Shown here piece by piece: positions 8,578 to 17,258 of a stretch of 27,456 bases of DNA. Position numbers and translations under genes: made by a program. The notes under the pieces are model-generated. The model ran no database searches and was not told the origin of the DNA. It saw nothing but the letters and a program-made list of their open reading frames with translations. How positions within the stretch are numbered: position 1 is the first letter of the stretch; every line of letters begins with the position of its first letter. The stretch comes from CBFHWY01 sp965659675 (lineage in GTDB: Bacteria > Bacteroidota > Bacteroidia > Flavobacteriales_G > Salibacteraceae). The stretch covers positions 1-27,456 of the forward strand of contig CBFHWY010000033.1 of NCBI GenBank assembly GCA_965659675.1. Reading direction: 5' to 3'.

Positions 8578-9555
8578 CTATAGAAAGCCGTTCTCAGACA
8601 TCCAATCATCATTGAATATCTTCCCAACATAGCGAGAGCCATGGTCGTGAAATAGGACCACAACCAGATCATCTTTTTTAAGCTGGTCTTTGAGTTGAAG
8701 CAATCCTTTAATGGCAGCTCCTGCCGAGTTCCCAACAAAGATTCCTTCTTCTCGTGCAAGCTTTCGGGTGTAAACAGCGGCGTCTTTGTCTGTAACCTTT
8801 TCAAAATGATCAATGATATTGAAGTCTACATTTTTTGGAAGAATATCTTCTCCAATGCCCTCGGTGATGTAAGGGTATATCTCTTTTTCATCAAACTCTC
8901 CGGTTTCGTGGTACTTCTTGAACACGGATCCGTAAGTGTCAATTCCCCAGATCTTGATATCGGGGTTCTTTTCCTTTAGAAATTTCCCAACTCCAGAGAT
9001 TGTTCCACCGGTACCAACCCCTACCACAAAATGAGTGATCTTTCCATCCGTTTGGTCCCATATTTCAGGACCAGTACTCAGGTAATGTCCCTTGGCATTG
9101 GAAGGGTTGTCATATTGGTTGACATAGATGGAGTTTGGTGTTTCTTCTGCAATTCGGCGTGCAACCGAATAATACGATTGGGGATCTTCAGGTTCAACAT
9201 TAGTAGGGCAAACAATGACCTCTGCCCCCATCGCTCGTAGTATATCGATCTTCTCCTTGGATTGCTTGTCGCTAACAGTGCAAACAAGTTTATAACCTTT
9301 CACCACACAGGCGAGAGCCAATCCCATTCCAGTGTTGCCGCTGGTTCCTTCTACAACCGTCCCACCTGGCTTTAATGTACCTTCTTTCTCAGCATCTTCG
9401 ATCATTTGAAGGGCCATTCGATCTTTTACCGAATTACCAGGGTTGGTAGTCTCAACTTTCGCAAGTACCGTAGCATCAATACTTGCTGTAAGTTTATTCA
9501 ACTTGATCAGCGGTGTATTACCAATGGTTTCCAGAATATTATTGAAATACTTCAT
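8578..9555 (-). CDS. PLP-dependent cystathionine beta-synthase-like enzyme (catalytic core only)
   Basis: This is a 325-residue fold-type II pyridoxal-phosphate enzyme that joins serine or O-acetylserine with a thiol, giving cystathionine or cysteine. The PLP lysine is Lys44 in GNSVKDR. The substrate loop TSGNTG is at 71-76, and the phosphate-binding GTGGT is near 181-185. The ending GRYVGKIFNDDWMSENGFL resembles the end of the catalytic core of cystathionine beta-synthases (human: ...KFLSDRWM...GFL) more than that of CysK, so I favour CBS activity. The protein stops where the regulatory CBS-domain pair would begin in longer homologues, and no heme-binding N-terminal extension is present. It lies 29 bases downstream of the permease gene on the same strand. 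O-acetylserine sulfhydrylase is the main alternative. Confidence 0.88.
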   Translation of the reverse strand: MKYFNNILETIGNTPLIKLNKLTASIDATVLAKVETTNPGNSVKDRMALQMIEDAEKEGTLKPGGTVVEGTSGNTGMGLALACVVKGYKLVCTVSDKQSKEKIDILRAMGAEVIVCPTNVEPEDPQSYYSVARRIAEETPNSIYVNQYDNPSNAKGHYLSTGPEIWDQTDGKITHFVVGVGTGGTISGVGKFLKEKNPDIKIWGIDTYGSVFKKYHETGEFDEKEIYPYITEGIGEDILPKNVDFNIIDHFEKVTDKDAAVYTRKLAREEGIFVGNSAGAAIKGLLQLKDQLKKDDLVVVLFHDHGSRYVGKIFNDDWMSENGFL

Positions 9556-9584
9556 CTGTGAATATGAACGCGCAAAGGTAGCCT

Positions 9585-10820
9585 TTAGTTGAACTTGATC
9601 ACTTTAACGGGAGAAATTTTGGAAATGATCAGCGAGGGTAAGATCATCATCAGCAGGCACAGAATGAGCGTACCTGCATTTAATAGCAATACTGCGCTCA
9701 GATCAAAGTGGATAGGAACGGCATCCAGATAATAAGACTCCTGAGGCAGCTTCAGGAGCTTATATTCCTTTTGCAAAAAGCAAACCAGTATTCCAAGTAA
9801 GTTTCCCCAAAACAAGCCCAGGGTGATGAGGTATGCGGCATTATAGAGAAAGATGTTTCTGATGCTCCTATTTGTGCTGCCATAGGCCTTGAGCATTCCG
9901 ATCAGACTTGTCTTTTCCAATATCAATATGAGTAAGGCTGCAATCATATTGATCCCAGAAACAAGGATCATAAGTCCTACAATGATGATCACATTCATAT
10001 CCTGGAGTTCAAGCCAACCGAAAATATCTGGATAAAGGGAGGTGATGGTGGTGGTATTCATTTGATGTGGGATCTTGTTGTAAAGGATCATATCCATCTC
10101 CATCAGCGACTGGTAATCGCTTAGGATCACCTCTAAACCACTTGCCTGACTTTCCTCCCAACCATAGATGCTTTGGAGGTGTCGCATATCACAAATGACA
10201 TAGCGCTCATCAAACTGCGCCATTCCACTTTCATAAATCCCCGCAACTTCAAATTTTCTTGGACGCGATCGATTGTCCTGGATGAAGTAAACAATGAAAG
10301 GATCTCCAAGGCCGATCTTCATTTGATCAGAGATCTTTTTAGAAATGAGGATTTGCTTTCCTGCCTTTTCCGGATTGAATGCAAGCACCGCGCCCTCTCG
10401 CATTGATTGTTGAAAAAACTGCCAATCGTAGCTTTCATCAACACCCTTTACGATGACGCCCTTAACTTCATCATTGGTCTTAATAATTCCCTCTTTCTCA
10501 ATATAGGGCTGAATTGTTCTTACTCTGTCGTCTTCCAACAGAGGGTCGATAAAGGCAGCATTCTTTGCTATTGGTTTGACTTTTGATGGAGTGTTAAAAT
10601 TGAAGTCGCTGATCAGAATATGAGAACCAAATCCAACTACTTTTGAACGGATCTCATTCTGAAAGCCAGTGACAACAGATAGAGAAATGATCATGACCGC
10701 CACTCCAAGAGTAATTCCAAGGATCGCAACGCTGATGATAGCTTTGGTTCCTCCTCTTTTTTCCATGTTACGGAGGCGAGAACCGATCATCTTTTTAGCT
10801 ATGAAGAAAGCAACATTCAA
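9585..10820 (-). CDS. LolC/LolE-type ABC transporter permease (MacB_PCD + FtsX domains)
   Basis: This inner-membrane permease has 411 residues with the chosen start. One transmembrane helix near 27-50 is followed by a large periplasmic domain. Three more helices lie near 275-301, 325-350 and 373-400, which is the LolC/E topology. The end SPVKVIKFN is typical of FtsX-family permeases. LolCDE extracts lipoproteins from the inner membrane for transfer to the outer membrane; this assignment is by topology and motif. I chose TTG at 10820 because it begins NVAFFIAKK, matching family N-termini. An ATG at 10790 would lose that segment. The frame stays open upstream to 10952, but that stretch lies inside the divergent gene and does not look like the family. 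No ATPase (LolD) gene is in the window. Confidence 0.85.
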   Translation of the reverse strand: MNVAFFIAKKMIGSRLRNMEKRGGTKAIISVAILGITLGVAVMIISLSVVTGFQNEIRSKVVGFGSHILISDFNFNTPSKVKPIAKNAAFIDPLLEDDRVRTIQPYIEKEGIIKTNDEVKGVIVKGVDESYDWQFFQQSMREGAVLAFNPEKAGKQILISKKISDQMKIGLGDPFIVYFIQDNRSRPRKFEVAGIYESGMAQFDERYVICDMRHLQSIYGWEESQASGLEVILSDYQSLMEMDMILYNKIPHQMNTTTITSLYPDIFGWLELQDMNVIIIVGLMILVSGINMIAALLILILEKTSLIGMLKAYGSTNRSIRNIFLYNAAYLITLGLFWGNLLGILVCFLQKEYKLLKLPQESYYLDAVPIHFDLSAVLLLNAGTLILCLLMMILPSLIISKISPVKVIKFN

Positions 10821-12024
10821 GAGGCAGGCTATTTGGCGTAAAAATAGGAAAATCGTTAGCCTTATCTGTTTTTTACTAGGTGCTAGCTCAATTTTTGCCA
10901 TCGAATACAATTCAAACATCAAAGTGGGAGCAGAGCGCTTTGAGCAATACACAGACCTGCTGGAGGGCAGACGAGTTGCAGTAGTGGCAAATCAAACAAG
11001 TTTGACCTATGGGACCCACCTTGTTGATACCTTGCTCAGTCAGGGTGTTGATATAAAACATGTTTTCGCTCCTGAACATGGTTTTAGAGGTAAGGCTGAT
11101 GCTGGTGCATATGTCTCAAATACAAAGGACCCAAAGACAGGTCTTAGGGTCTATTCCCTTTATGGAAAGAACAAAAAGCCAACCTATCTGCAGCTCGAAG
11201 ATGTAGATGTTGTGGTTTTTGACTTGCAAGATGTAGGCGTTCGCTATTACACATACATAAGCACGCTGCATTATATGATGCAGGCGTGTGCAGAGTACAA
11301 TACAGAATTGATCGTCCTTGATCGTCCAAACCCTAACGGATTTTATGTGGATGGGCCTGTGCTCGATCCTAAATTCAGCTCTTTTGTTGGTCTTCACCCA
11401 GTATGTTTGGTGCACGGGATGACCATCGCAGAGTATGCACAAATGATCAACGGTGAAAACTGGCTGGGCGAGAATCTAATTTGCGAGCTAAAGGTGATCA
11501 AATGTGAAAATTATAGCCACAAAGATCTTTATGAATTACCCATTAAACCTAGCCCTAATCTTCCAAACATGGCTTCCATATTTCTGTACCCGTCTCTCGG
11601 CCTATTTGAAGGTACTATTGTGAGTGTTGGCAGGGGAACAGATGCGCCCTTTCAGCAAATTGGTCACCCAGAGCTGAAAGCAGAGCATAGTTTCAAACCA
11701 AAGAGCAGGTTAGGGGCCAGAGCGCCCAAATTGGAGGGAGAGCTTTGTAAGGGTTATTATCTGAAAGATTTTGCCCTGGAAAAACTTCCAGAACGAGGAT
11801 CACTCTATTTGCATTGGTTAAAGCTCTGCTATGATGAGCTCAATGAAAAAGAGGCCTTTTTTCTGTCGAACAACTTTATTAACCTCTTGGCTGGAACAGA
11901 TCAGCTAAAGAAGATGATCGAAGACGGAAAGTCAGTAGAGGACATTGAATCTAGTTGGAAAGATGATGTTGCGGCCTTCAAAAAGGTGAGGCGCAATTAT
12001 CTGCTCTATGAAGATTTTGAGTAA
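10801..12024 (+). CDS. DUF1343 protein, NamZ-like exo-beta-N-acetylmuramidase
   Basis: This exported protein has 407 residues and belongs to DUF1343, the family of NamZ exo-beta-N-acetylmuramidases (CAZy GH171), which remove terminal MurNAc from peptidoglycan fragments during wall recycling. The signal sequence is a basic start followed by VSLICFLLGASSIFA, with cleavage near residue 33. The conserved FAPEHGFRG motif (Glu92) and the VFDLQDVGVRYYTY and VLDRPNPNG motifs are present; the glutamate is a likely catalytic residue by family analogy. I chose ATG 10801, the last Met before the signal core. The open frame extends back to 10669, but that stretch is antisense to the permease. The gene ends 2 bases from the convergent WYL gene. 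Enzyme activity is inferred, not shown by the sequence. Confidence 0.88.
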   Translation: MKKATFKRQAIWRKNRKIVSLICFLLGASSIFAIEYNSNIKVGAERFEQYTDLLEGRRVAVVANQTSLTYGTHLVDTLLSQGVDIKHVFAPEHGFRGKADAGAYVSNTKDPKTGLRVYSLYGKNKKPTYLQLEDVDVVVFDLQDVGVRYYTYISTLHYMMQACAEYNTELIVLDRPNPNGFYVDGPVLDPKFSSFVGLHPVCLVHGMTIAEYAQMINGENWLGENLICELKVIKCENYSHKDLYELPIKPSPNLPNMASIFLYPSLGLFEGTIVSVGRGTDAPFQQIGHPELKAEHSFKPKSRLGARAPKLEGELCKGYYLKDFALEKLPERGSLYLHWLKLCYDELNEKEAFFLSNNFINLLAGTDQLKKMIEDGKSVEDIESSWKDDVAAFKKVRRNYLLYEDFE

Positions 12025-12026
12025 GG

Positions 12027-13058
12027 TCAATCCTCGTCTTCGTATGACTTAAGGTTTTGTCGGAGTCGATTTAGGATCTCTTGTTTTAAGCTTTCTGGTT
12101 CTAATACCTTCACCTGATCACCCAGGCCCAGGATCGCTTGTTGCAGCTCAAAACTATTCATGACCTCGATCTGAAACACAAGAGCATCATCACCTTCACT
12201 GATGATGGTTTGACTTTGATGAAGGGGCTGGCTTTTGATATACAGACCAGCCTGGTGATCGAAGCGCAATTGTACTTTCATTACCTCAGCCTCATGCGTG
12301 GCAGTGATTCCGAACGAATGCTTAAAGAACTTCTGAGCATCAAAGTCATGATTTCTTTTGAAGCCCTGGTCTGTTACGTTCAATGAAAGAAAACGGTCGA
12401 GGGCAAAAGTGACGAAACGCGACCTTTCTTCTGAATAACCGATCACATACCAGCGATTTCGATACTCTTTGAGCAGGTAGGGTTCAAGAAGATAGGTCCT
12501 TGCTTTTCCTCTGGCGAAGGATTCATAGTCAAATTCAATGAGCCATTGTTCGCGTGTTGCCCGGTAAAGCGACTCGAGATATTCACCTCCTCCAGCTTTT
12601 GGCGCCCACTCAAACTGAACCAAGGTTCTAATGTCTTCATTTTTGAAGCCTGAAGTGATATTTACCCGATCACTGATCTTACCAATGGCCGATTCGAACT
12701 GATCGAATAGAGGGGTGTCCTTGAATTGCTCAAGTGTTGCCGCGGCAAATCGAATGGCCTCAAGGTGTTCTTCTCCAAGTGGAAACTTATCGATGCTGTA
12801 TTCAGGATCTTCGTAAAAGTATCCGCCATACTCTTTAGAGTATTTGATCGGAGCTTCATATCCCAAGGTAAGGTCATTACGCATAGCGTAAAGATCCTTG
12901 TCGATGGTCGACATAGAAACACTTTCACCCTGACTATTGAAAAGCGCATCCTCACAAGCTTGCCTTAGATCCTCTTTCGTTGGGTAAGGCTTGAATTTGT
13001 TCCTCAGACAACGATTGATGATCTGATATCGGAGTGCTGCTTGTTTGTTCGCCGGCAT
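12027..13058 (-). CDS. WYL-domain transcriptional regulator
   Basis: This 343-residue regulator has an N-terminal winged helix-turn-helix region (about 1-75, with MSTIDKDLYAMR resembling the recognition helix). A central WYL domain spans about 165-235 and contains IEFDYES, LLEPYLLKEY and RWYVIGY, with W203-Y204-V205 in place of the canonical WYL. A C-terminal WCX-type extension follows. WYL regulators sense ligands, in several cases nucleic acids or nucleotides, and often control DNA-damage or defence genes. No defence genes are adjacent here. It is the last gene of the - strand run starting at htpG, 36 bases after the second FKBP gene, so it may be read from that unit. Its target is unknown. 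Confidence 0.9.
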   Translation of the reverse strand: MPANKQAALRYQIINRCLRNKFKPYPTKEDLRQACEDALFNSQGESVSMSTIDKDLYAMRNDLTLGYEAPIKYSKEYGGYFYEDPEYSIDKFPLGEEHLEAIRFAAATLEQFKDTPLFDQFESAIGKISDRVNITSGFKNEDIRTLVQFEWAPKAGGGEYLESLYRATREQWLIEFDYESFARGKARTYLLEPYLLKEYRNRWYVIGYSEERSRFVTFALDRFLSLNVTDQGFKRNHDFDAQKFFKHSFGITATHEAEVMKVQLRFDHQAGLYIKSQPLHQSQTIISEGDDALVFQIEVMNSFELQQAILGLGDQVKVLEPESLKQEILNRLRQNLKSYEDED

Positions 13059-13094
13059 AGGGCGAAGTTAGCACAGAAATAAAAAGTAGAAAGC

Positions 13095-13772
13095 TTATTC
13101 AGCCTTGTTTGCTGAATCAATAGAGATCAACTCAACATCAAAGATCAGCGTGGCGTAAGGCGGAATTCCTCTTGTTCCTCTCTCACCATAGGCGAGGTTG
13201 TAAGGAATGAAGAATCTGTATTTACTTCCAACTGACATCAGTTGAAGCCCTTCCTGCCAACCTTTGATCACCCCATTCAATGGAAATGAAGCGGGCTCAC
13301 CGCGTTCCACCGAGCTATCAAATACCTTTCCGTCGATCAGGGTACCGTGATAGTGTGTTGTGACCTTATCCTCAAGGCTGGGTTTATCACCCTCAGCATC
13401 ACTCAGTATTTTGTACTGAAGTCCACTTTCTGTGGTGACAACACCTTCCTTTTCTCCGTTGGCTTTTAGAAAATCCTGTCCTTTTTCTTTCTGAAGCTCA
13501 CTCAACCATTGAGGGATAAGCGAGTTTACTTCTTCAGCAGTGAAAATAGAATCCCTTCGTTTGATTCCATCAACCAACACCTCAGGATTTAGATTCTCAA
13601 AACCTTGCTGAGCCAGAATGAATGACAGGTTCACGCCAATGGCATAGCTCAAGCTGTCATTTCGATTGTTCAGGCTGAATTCTTCCTGAGATTGACTTTT
13701 CTCCGTACTCTTACAAGAAGCCAGAGAAAAGGCCAAAGCCAGGATTATCCATAAACTCGTGTGTTTGATCAT
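13095..13772 (-). CDS. FKBP-type peptidyl-prolyl isomerase lipoprotein (second of tandem pair)
   Basis: This 225-residue FkpA/Mip-like isomerase is predicted to catalyse cis-trans isomerisation of proline bonds in the envelope. The N-terminus has a lipoprotein signal with lipobox SLASC (Cys20). A helical FKBP_N dimerisation-type region with NDSLSYAIGVNL lies at about 36-110. The FKBP_C domain follows at about 115-222, with HYHGTLIDGKVFDSSVERGE and PYNLAYGERG. The ATG overlaps the stop of the upstream FKBP gene by 4 bases (ATGA), indicating translational coupling. The two proteins share domain order and many motif residues, consistent with a tandem duplication that has since diverged, mostly in the N-terminal half. 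Confidence 0.93.
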   Translation of the reverse strand: MIKHTSLWIILALAFSLASCKSTEKSQSQEEFSLNNRNDSLSYAIGVNLSFILAQQGFENLNPEVLVDGIKRRDSIFTAEEVNSLIPQWLSELQKEKGQDFLKANGEKEGVVTTESGLQYKILSDAEGDKPSLEDKVTTHYHGTLIDGKVFDSSVERGEPASFPLNGVIKGWQEGLQLMSVGSKYRFFIPYNLAYGERGTRGIPPYATLIFDVELISIDSANKAE

Positions 13773-14470
13773 TCTCCGCCGATTGAGAGTAGTTCCACTT
13801 CGAAGATCAAGGTTTCGTTCGGTCCGATCTGACGACCAGCGCCTCTTTCTCCATAAGCTAATTCAGCAGGGATATAAAGTTTCCACTTTGACCCTACTGG
13901 CATCATTTGAAGTGCTTCGATCCAACCTGGAATTACACCATTTACTGGGAATGAAGCTGGCTCACCTCTTTCAACACTGCTGTCGAACACAGTTCCGTCG
14001 ATCAGAGTACCTGTATAATGAACGGTTACCTTGTCGGTCATGGCTGGCTTAGGTCCATCTCCTTCACTAAGGATCTCATACTGAAGCCCAGACTCAGTGG
14101 TCATTACTCCTTCTCTTTGAGCATTTTCCTGTAGAAATGCTTTTCCAGCATCAGCATTTGCAGCTCCTTTTTGAGCCTCTTTGGATTGATAGTAATTTTG
14201 GATCAATTGCTGACTTTCTTCCAGACTCATTGCTGGCTCTCCTTCAGCATAAACATCTGCGATGCCTTTAGCCACCATGTCGGCGTTGAGGTCTTCAATA
14301 TTGTTCTGCTTCAGATTGTTTCCGATGCTGACTCCAAAGCCGTAGCTCAGCGTATCTAATTTATCACTCATTTCGTTGTTCGATTGTGCATTGTTCGTAC
14401 CTGCTGATTGGTCACATGCGCTGAAGCCAACAGCAATGATCAGGCTTGCAAAAACTATTTTCTTTTTCAT
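13769..14470 (-). CDS. FKBP-type peptidyl-prolyl isomerase lipoprotein (first of tandem pair)
   Basis: This 233-residue FkpA/Mip-like isomerase has a lipoprotein signal ending GFSAC (acylated Cys19). A linker rich in Asn and Ser follows, then an FKBP_N-like helical region (about 35-125, starting DTLSYGFGVSIGNN). The catalytic FKBP_C domain spans about 130-232, with VHYTGTLIDGTVFDSSVERG, the VIPGWIEALQMMPVGSKW block and PAELAYGERG. These residues are typical of an active isomerase. Location is predicted to be the outer or inner membrane facing the periplasm. It begins 49 bases after the TerB/J-domain gene and overlaps the next FKBP gene by 4 bases. Confidence 0.94.
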   Translation of the reverse strand: MKKKIVFASLIIAVGFSACDQSAGTNNAQSNNEMSDKLDTLSYGFGVSIGNNLKQNNIEDLNADMVAKGIADVYAEGEPAMSLEESQQLIQNYYQSKEAQKGAANADAGKAFLQENAQREGVMTTESGLQYEILSEGDGPKPAMTDKVTVHYTGTLIDGTVFDSSVERGEPASFPVNGVIPGWIEALQMMPVGSKWKLYIPAELAYGERGAGRQIGPNETLIFEVELLSIGGE

Positions 14471-14519
14471 TGGGTAAATCTTATGGCGCGAATATAGTCA
14501 TTTGCTTGAGCCTCAGTAG

Positions 14520-15290
14520 TCATTTAATGCCTCGCTCTTTTTTAATGCGTTCATAGGCCGCCTGAATCTCCTGAAATTTCTCCTTGGCCGCCTTTTGTAC
14601 ATCTTCTCCCATGGAAGCCACGCGATCAGGGTGGTACTTAATGGCCATTTTTTTATAGGCTTTTTTCAGCTCTTCATTAGTCGCAGACTTTGTTAATCCG
14701 AGGATCTTATATGCCCGACTCTGGTCTTTTTCGGAGAACATCGCTCCCAGACTAGACATATCCTTTGGATTTATAGCCATCCAAACCCCAGCTTGTTTTA
14801 CTAACTTGATCTCAGCCGGATCGAGGATGCCATCTGCCTGTGCAATACCAAAGAGATAATGCATGAGCTGCAGGCGCAAACTGTATTGCATGTTCATTCT
14901 GATCTGCATACACACCTGCTGAACAGGGATGTCTTTTTTGAGCAGATCGCGGATGAGTAGTGAGAGCTCTTTGGCCTTAGCTTCTCCGAACTGTTTAATG
15001 AAGAACTTCTGAACGTAATTGAGTTCAGACTTCTTGACCTTGCCATCCGCCTTCATCATGGCAGCGGAGAGCACCGCCAAACTCATCCCAAAATCACCTA
15101 CTCTCGTTTCCTGAGCACTGCGATAGTATGATCCTGAATTACCTGAAAACCTTCTTTGCGATCCTTCTTCATTACCTGAATTCATCAGGTCGTCGACCAC
15201 AGCACCAACAGCAAAACCGATGATCCCACCGATCGGTCCTCCCATGGCCCAGCCCAGGCCTCCAGCTATCCATTTTGTGAATCTGCCCAT
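14520..15290 (-). CDS. TerB-domain / J-domain protein (DjlA-like co-chaperone)
   Basis: This 256-residue protein has three parts. Residues 10-34 form a glycine-rich hydrophobic segment (GGLGWAMGGPIGGIIGF) that probably inserts in or rests on the membrane. A TerB-like helical domain spans about 68-172, with two acidic loops, DGKVKKSE and DGILDPAE. A C-terminal J domain spans about 193-256, with the essential HPD tripeptide at 220-222. This is the DjlA arrangement, so it likely stimulates the ATPase of a DnaK-type Hsp70. Its ATG follows the TAG of htpG with no intervening base, so the two chaperone genes are almost certainly co-translated. No DnaK gene is in the window. Confidence 0.92.
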   Translation of the reverse strand: MGRFTKWIAGGLGWAMGGPIGGIIGFAVGAVVDDLMNSGNEEGSQRRFSGNSGSYYRSAQETRVGDFGMSLAVLSAAMMKADGKVKKSELNYVQKFFIKQFGEAKAKELSLLIRDLLKKDIPVQQVCMQIRMNMQYSLRLQLMHYLFGIAQADGILDPAEIKLVKQAGVWMAINPKDMSSLGAMFSEKDQSRAYKILGLTKSATNEELKKAYKKMAIKYHPDRVASMGEDVQKAAKEKFQEIQAAYERIKKERGIK

Positions 15291-17186
15291 CTAGTCCATA
15301 AGTTCCAGGCTGCGTTCGATGAATTTACTGAGTCCTTCACCTTTGAGCATTCCCTGTGATAACATGGCCAGATCAGTAGCTTGCTTTACAAGCGCTTTTT
15401 TCTTTACAGAATCACTTTCCATTAAAATTTTAGATGTAAAAGGATGATTAGAATTCACCACCAGATTGTAGGTCTCTGGGAGGTTGCCCATTCCCATCAT
15501 GCCACCGCCTACCTGAGCTTGTTCTTTCATCCTTCTCAGAAATTCTGACTGGGTAATGATGATCGGTAGATCTTTCTCATTCAGACTTTCAAACTGAACA
15601 TTGAACTTCTCCTTATCTACTACCTCCTCGATCACCGGTTTGATGTCATTGATCTGATCTTCAGTTAAATTAGACTCAGTTGAGTCTGTTTTCTGAATGA
15701 GCTTATCAATGGTGTCGGCATCAACTCTTGCGAAGCTCATTTTCTCTTCAACAGACTCAAGTTTCTGAAGGAAATGACTGGTGAGTGGAGTATTCATTAC
15801 AACAACATCGTAGTTTCGGTTTTGAGCCGTTTGGATGAATTGATGTTGCTCCTCCACGTCATTTGTGTAGAGAACAACGAGTTTTTCATCCTTGTCCGTT
15901 TGCTCGCCTTTGATCTTTTCTCGATATTCTTCAAGGGTAAAGTACTCGCCATCTACATTCTTTAGGAGAATGGCTTTTTTGATTCGATCGTAGAACTTCT
16001 CATCGGTGAGTACGCCATATTCTATAAAGACCTTGATATCATCCCACTTCTCTTCATAATCCTTTCTGTCGTTCTTGAACATTTCAAGAAGCTTGTCGGC
16101 TACTTTCTTAGTGATGTGACTGGATATCTTCTTCACATTGCTATCGCTCTGTAAGTAAGACCTCGAAACATTTAATGGAATATCTGGTGAGTCGATCACT
16201 CCATGCAGCAAGGTCAGGAATTCAGGAACGATCTCCTCCACAGAGTCTGTAATGAATACCTGATTGCTGTAGAGTTGAATCTTGTTGCGCTGAAGCTCCA
16301 TATTCTGAGCCAACTTTGGGAAGTAGAGCACGCCTGTAAGGTTGAAAGGATAATCAACATTCAAATGAATATTGAAGAGCGGTTGCTCAAAGGTCATCGG
16401 ATACAATTCCCGATAAAAATCCTGATAGTCATCTTGTTTTAGGTCGGCTGGTGTTTTTTTCCAAAGTGGATTCGGATTGTTGATGATGTTGTCCACCTCC
16501 TTTTCGATCTGCTTCAGCTTTCCGTCTTCATCTTTCTTACCATCCGGATCATCGATGTACTCTTTTTTAGTTCCGAACTTGATCGGTACGGGCAAGAACT
16601 TACAGTACTTATTCAGGATGCCTTCAATACGGCTCTCTTCGAGGAACTCTTCAGAATCAGCGGCAATATGCAGTGTTATGCTCGTGCCCCGTTCCGTTCT
16701 CTTTCCCTTGCCCATAGTATATTCTGGGCTACCATCGCATGACCATCTAGATGCAGCTTCTCCATCGCGGTAAGAAAGTGAATCAACCTCCACTTTTTCT
16801 GCGACCATGAAAGATGAGTAGAAACCAAGACCAAAATTTCCAATGATACCTGCATCATCAGCTTTGCCTTCATATTTCTTCAAGAACTCTTCCGCTCCTG
16901 AGAAGGCCACCTGATTCAGGTATTTTTTCATTTCATCAGCATTCATTCCAATGCCATGATCACGAATGCTCAGTGTTTTAGCTTTTTTGTCAATCTCTAT
17001 TTCGATCAGCTCATCTCCGATCTCTCCTTTATACTCTCCGAGCTTTGCGAGTGTTTTGATCTTATTGGTTGCATCTACCGCATTTGAAACCAATTCTCGG
17101 AGGAATATTTCATGATCCGAATAGAGAAATTTTTTGATGATGGGGAAAATATTCTCTGTTTGAACGTTAATCTTTCCTTTTGCCAT
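15291..17186 (-). CDS. htpG: Molecular chaperone HtpG (bacterial Hsp90)
   Basis: This is an ATP-dependent Hsp90 chaperone of 631 residues, close to the usual bacterial length. The N-terminal GHKL ATPase domain shows FLRELVSNAVDA (catalytic Glu31, Mg-binding Asn35), DHGIGM (Asp76) and GNFGLGFYS. The middle domain contains SRSYLQSD with the conserved arginine. The C-terminal dimerisation domain follows, with a Met-Gly-rich loop. The start is ATG at 17186 (MAKGKINVQTENIFPIIK), which matches the family. An in-frame ATG 26 codons earlier would add residues that no Hsp90 has and overlaps the probable 5' control region. It is the first gene of a run containing J-domain, FKBP, FKBP and WYL genes. Confidence 0.97.
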   Translation of the reverse strand: MAKGKINVQTENIFPIIKKFLYSDHEIFLRELVSNAVDATNKIKTLAKLGEYKGEIGDELIEIEIDKKAKTLSIRDHGIGMNADEMKKYLNQVAFSGAEEFLKKYEGKADDAGIIGNFGLGFYSSFMVAEKVEVDSLSYRDGEAASRWSCDGSPEYTMGKGKRTERGTSITLHIAADSEEFLEESRIEGILNKYCKFLPVPIKFGTKKEYIDDPDGKKDEDGKLKQIEKEVDNIINNPNPLWKKTPADLKQDDYQDFYRELYPMTFEQPLFNIHLNVDYPFNLTGVLYFPKLAQNMELQRNKIQLYSNQVFITDSVEEIVPEFLTLLHGVIDSPDIPLNVSRSYLQSDSNVKKISSHITKKVADKLLEMFKNDRKDYEEKWDDIKVFIEYGVLTDEKFYDRIKKAILLKNVDGEYFTLEEYREKIKGEQTDKDEKLVVLYTNDVEEQHQFIQTAQNRNYDVVVMNTPLTSHFLQKLESVEEKMSFARVDADTIDKLIQKTDSTESNLTEDQINDIKPVIEEVVDKEKFNVQFESLNEKDLPIIITQSEFLRRMKEQAQVGGGMMGMGNLPETYNLVVNSNHPFTSKILMESDSVKKKALVKQATDLAMLSQGMLKGEGLSKFIERSLELMD

Positions 17187-17258
17187 GTCTAGAATTTGTT
17201 TTCCTTTCAAGGTCAAGTCTTGTGCCACTTCATTTTCTATGACAATTTGACCTGAACA

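Noticed and set aside
8511..8813. 100-codon open frame on the - strand over the end of the CBS-like gene
   Set aside because: It is out of frame with, and mostly inside, a well-supported enzyme gene, and its translation has no recognisable features.
10669..10800. 44-codon upstream extension of the NamZ-like frame
   Set aside because: It is antisense to the first transmembrane helix of the permease, and a normal signal peptide begins at ATG 10801.
10821..10952. 44-codon upstream extension of the permease frame
   Set aside because: It lies in the antisense of the NamZ signal peptide region and does not match the family N-terminus.
12027..13058. WYL regulator as a marker of a defence island
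   Set aside because: WYL proteins often mark defence loci, but the neighbours are chaperone, isomerase and wall-recycling genes, with no nuclease, methylase or toxin.
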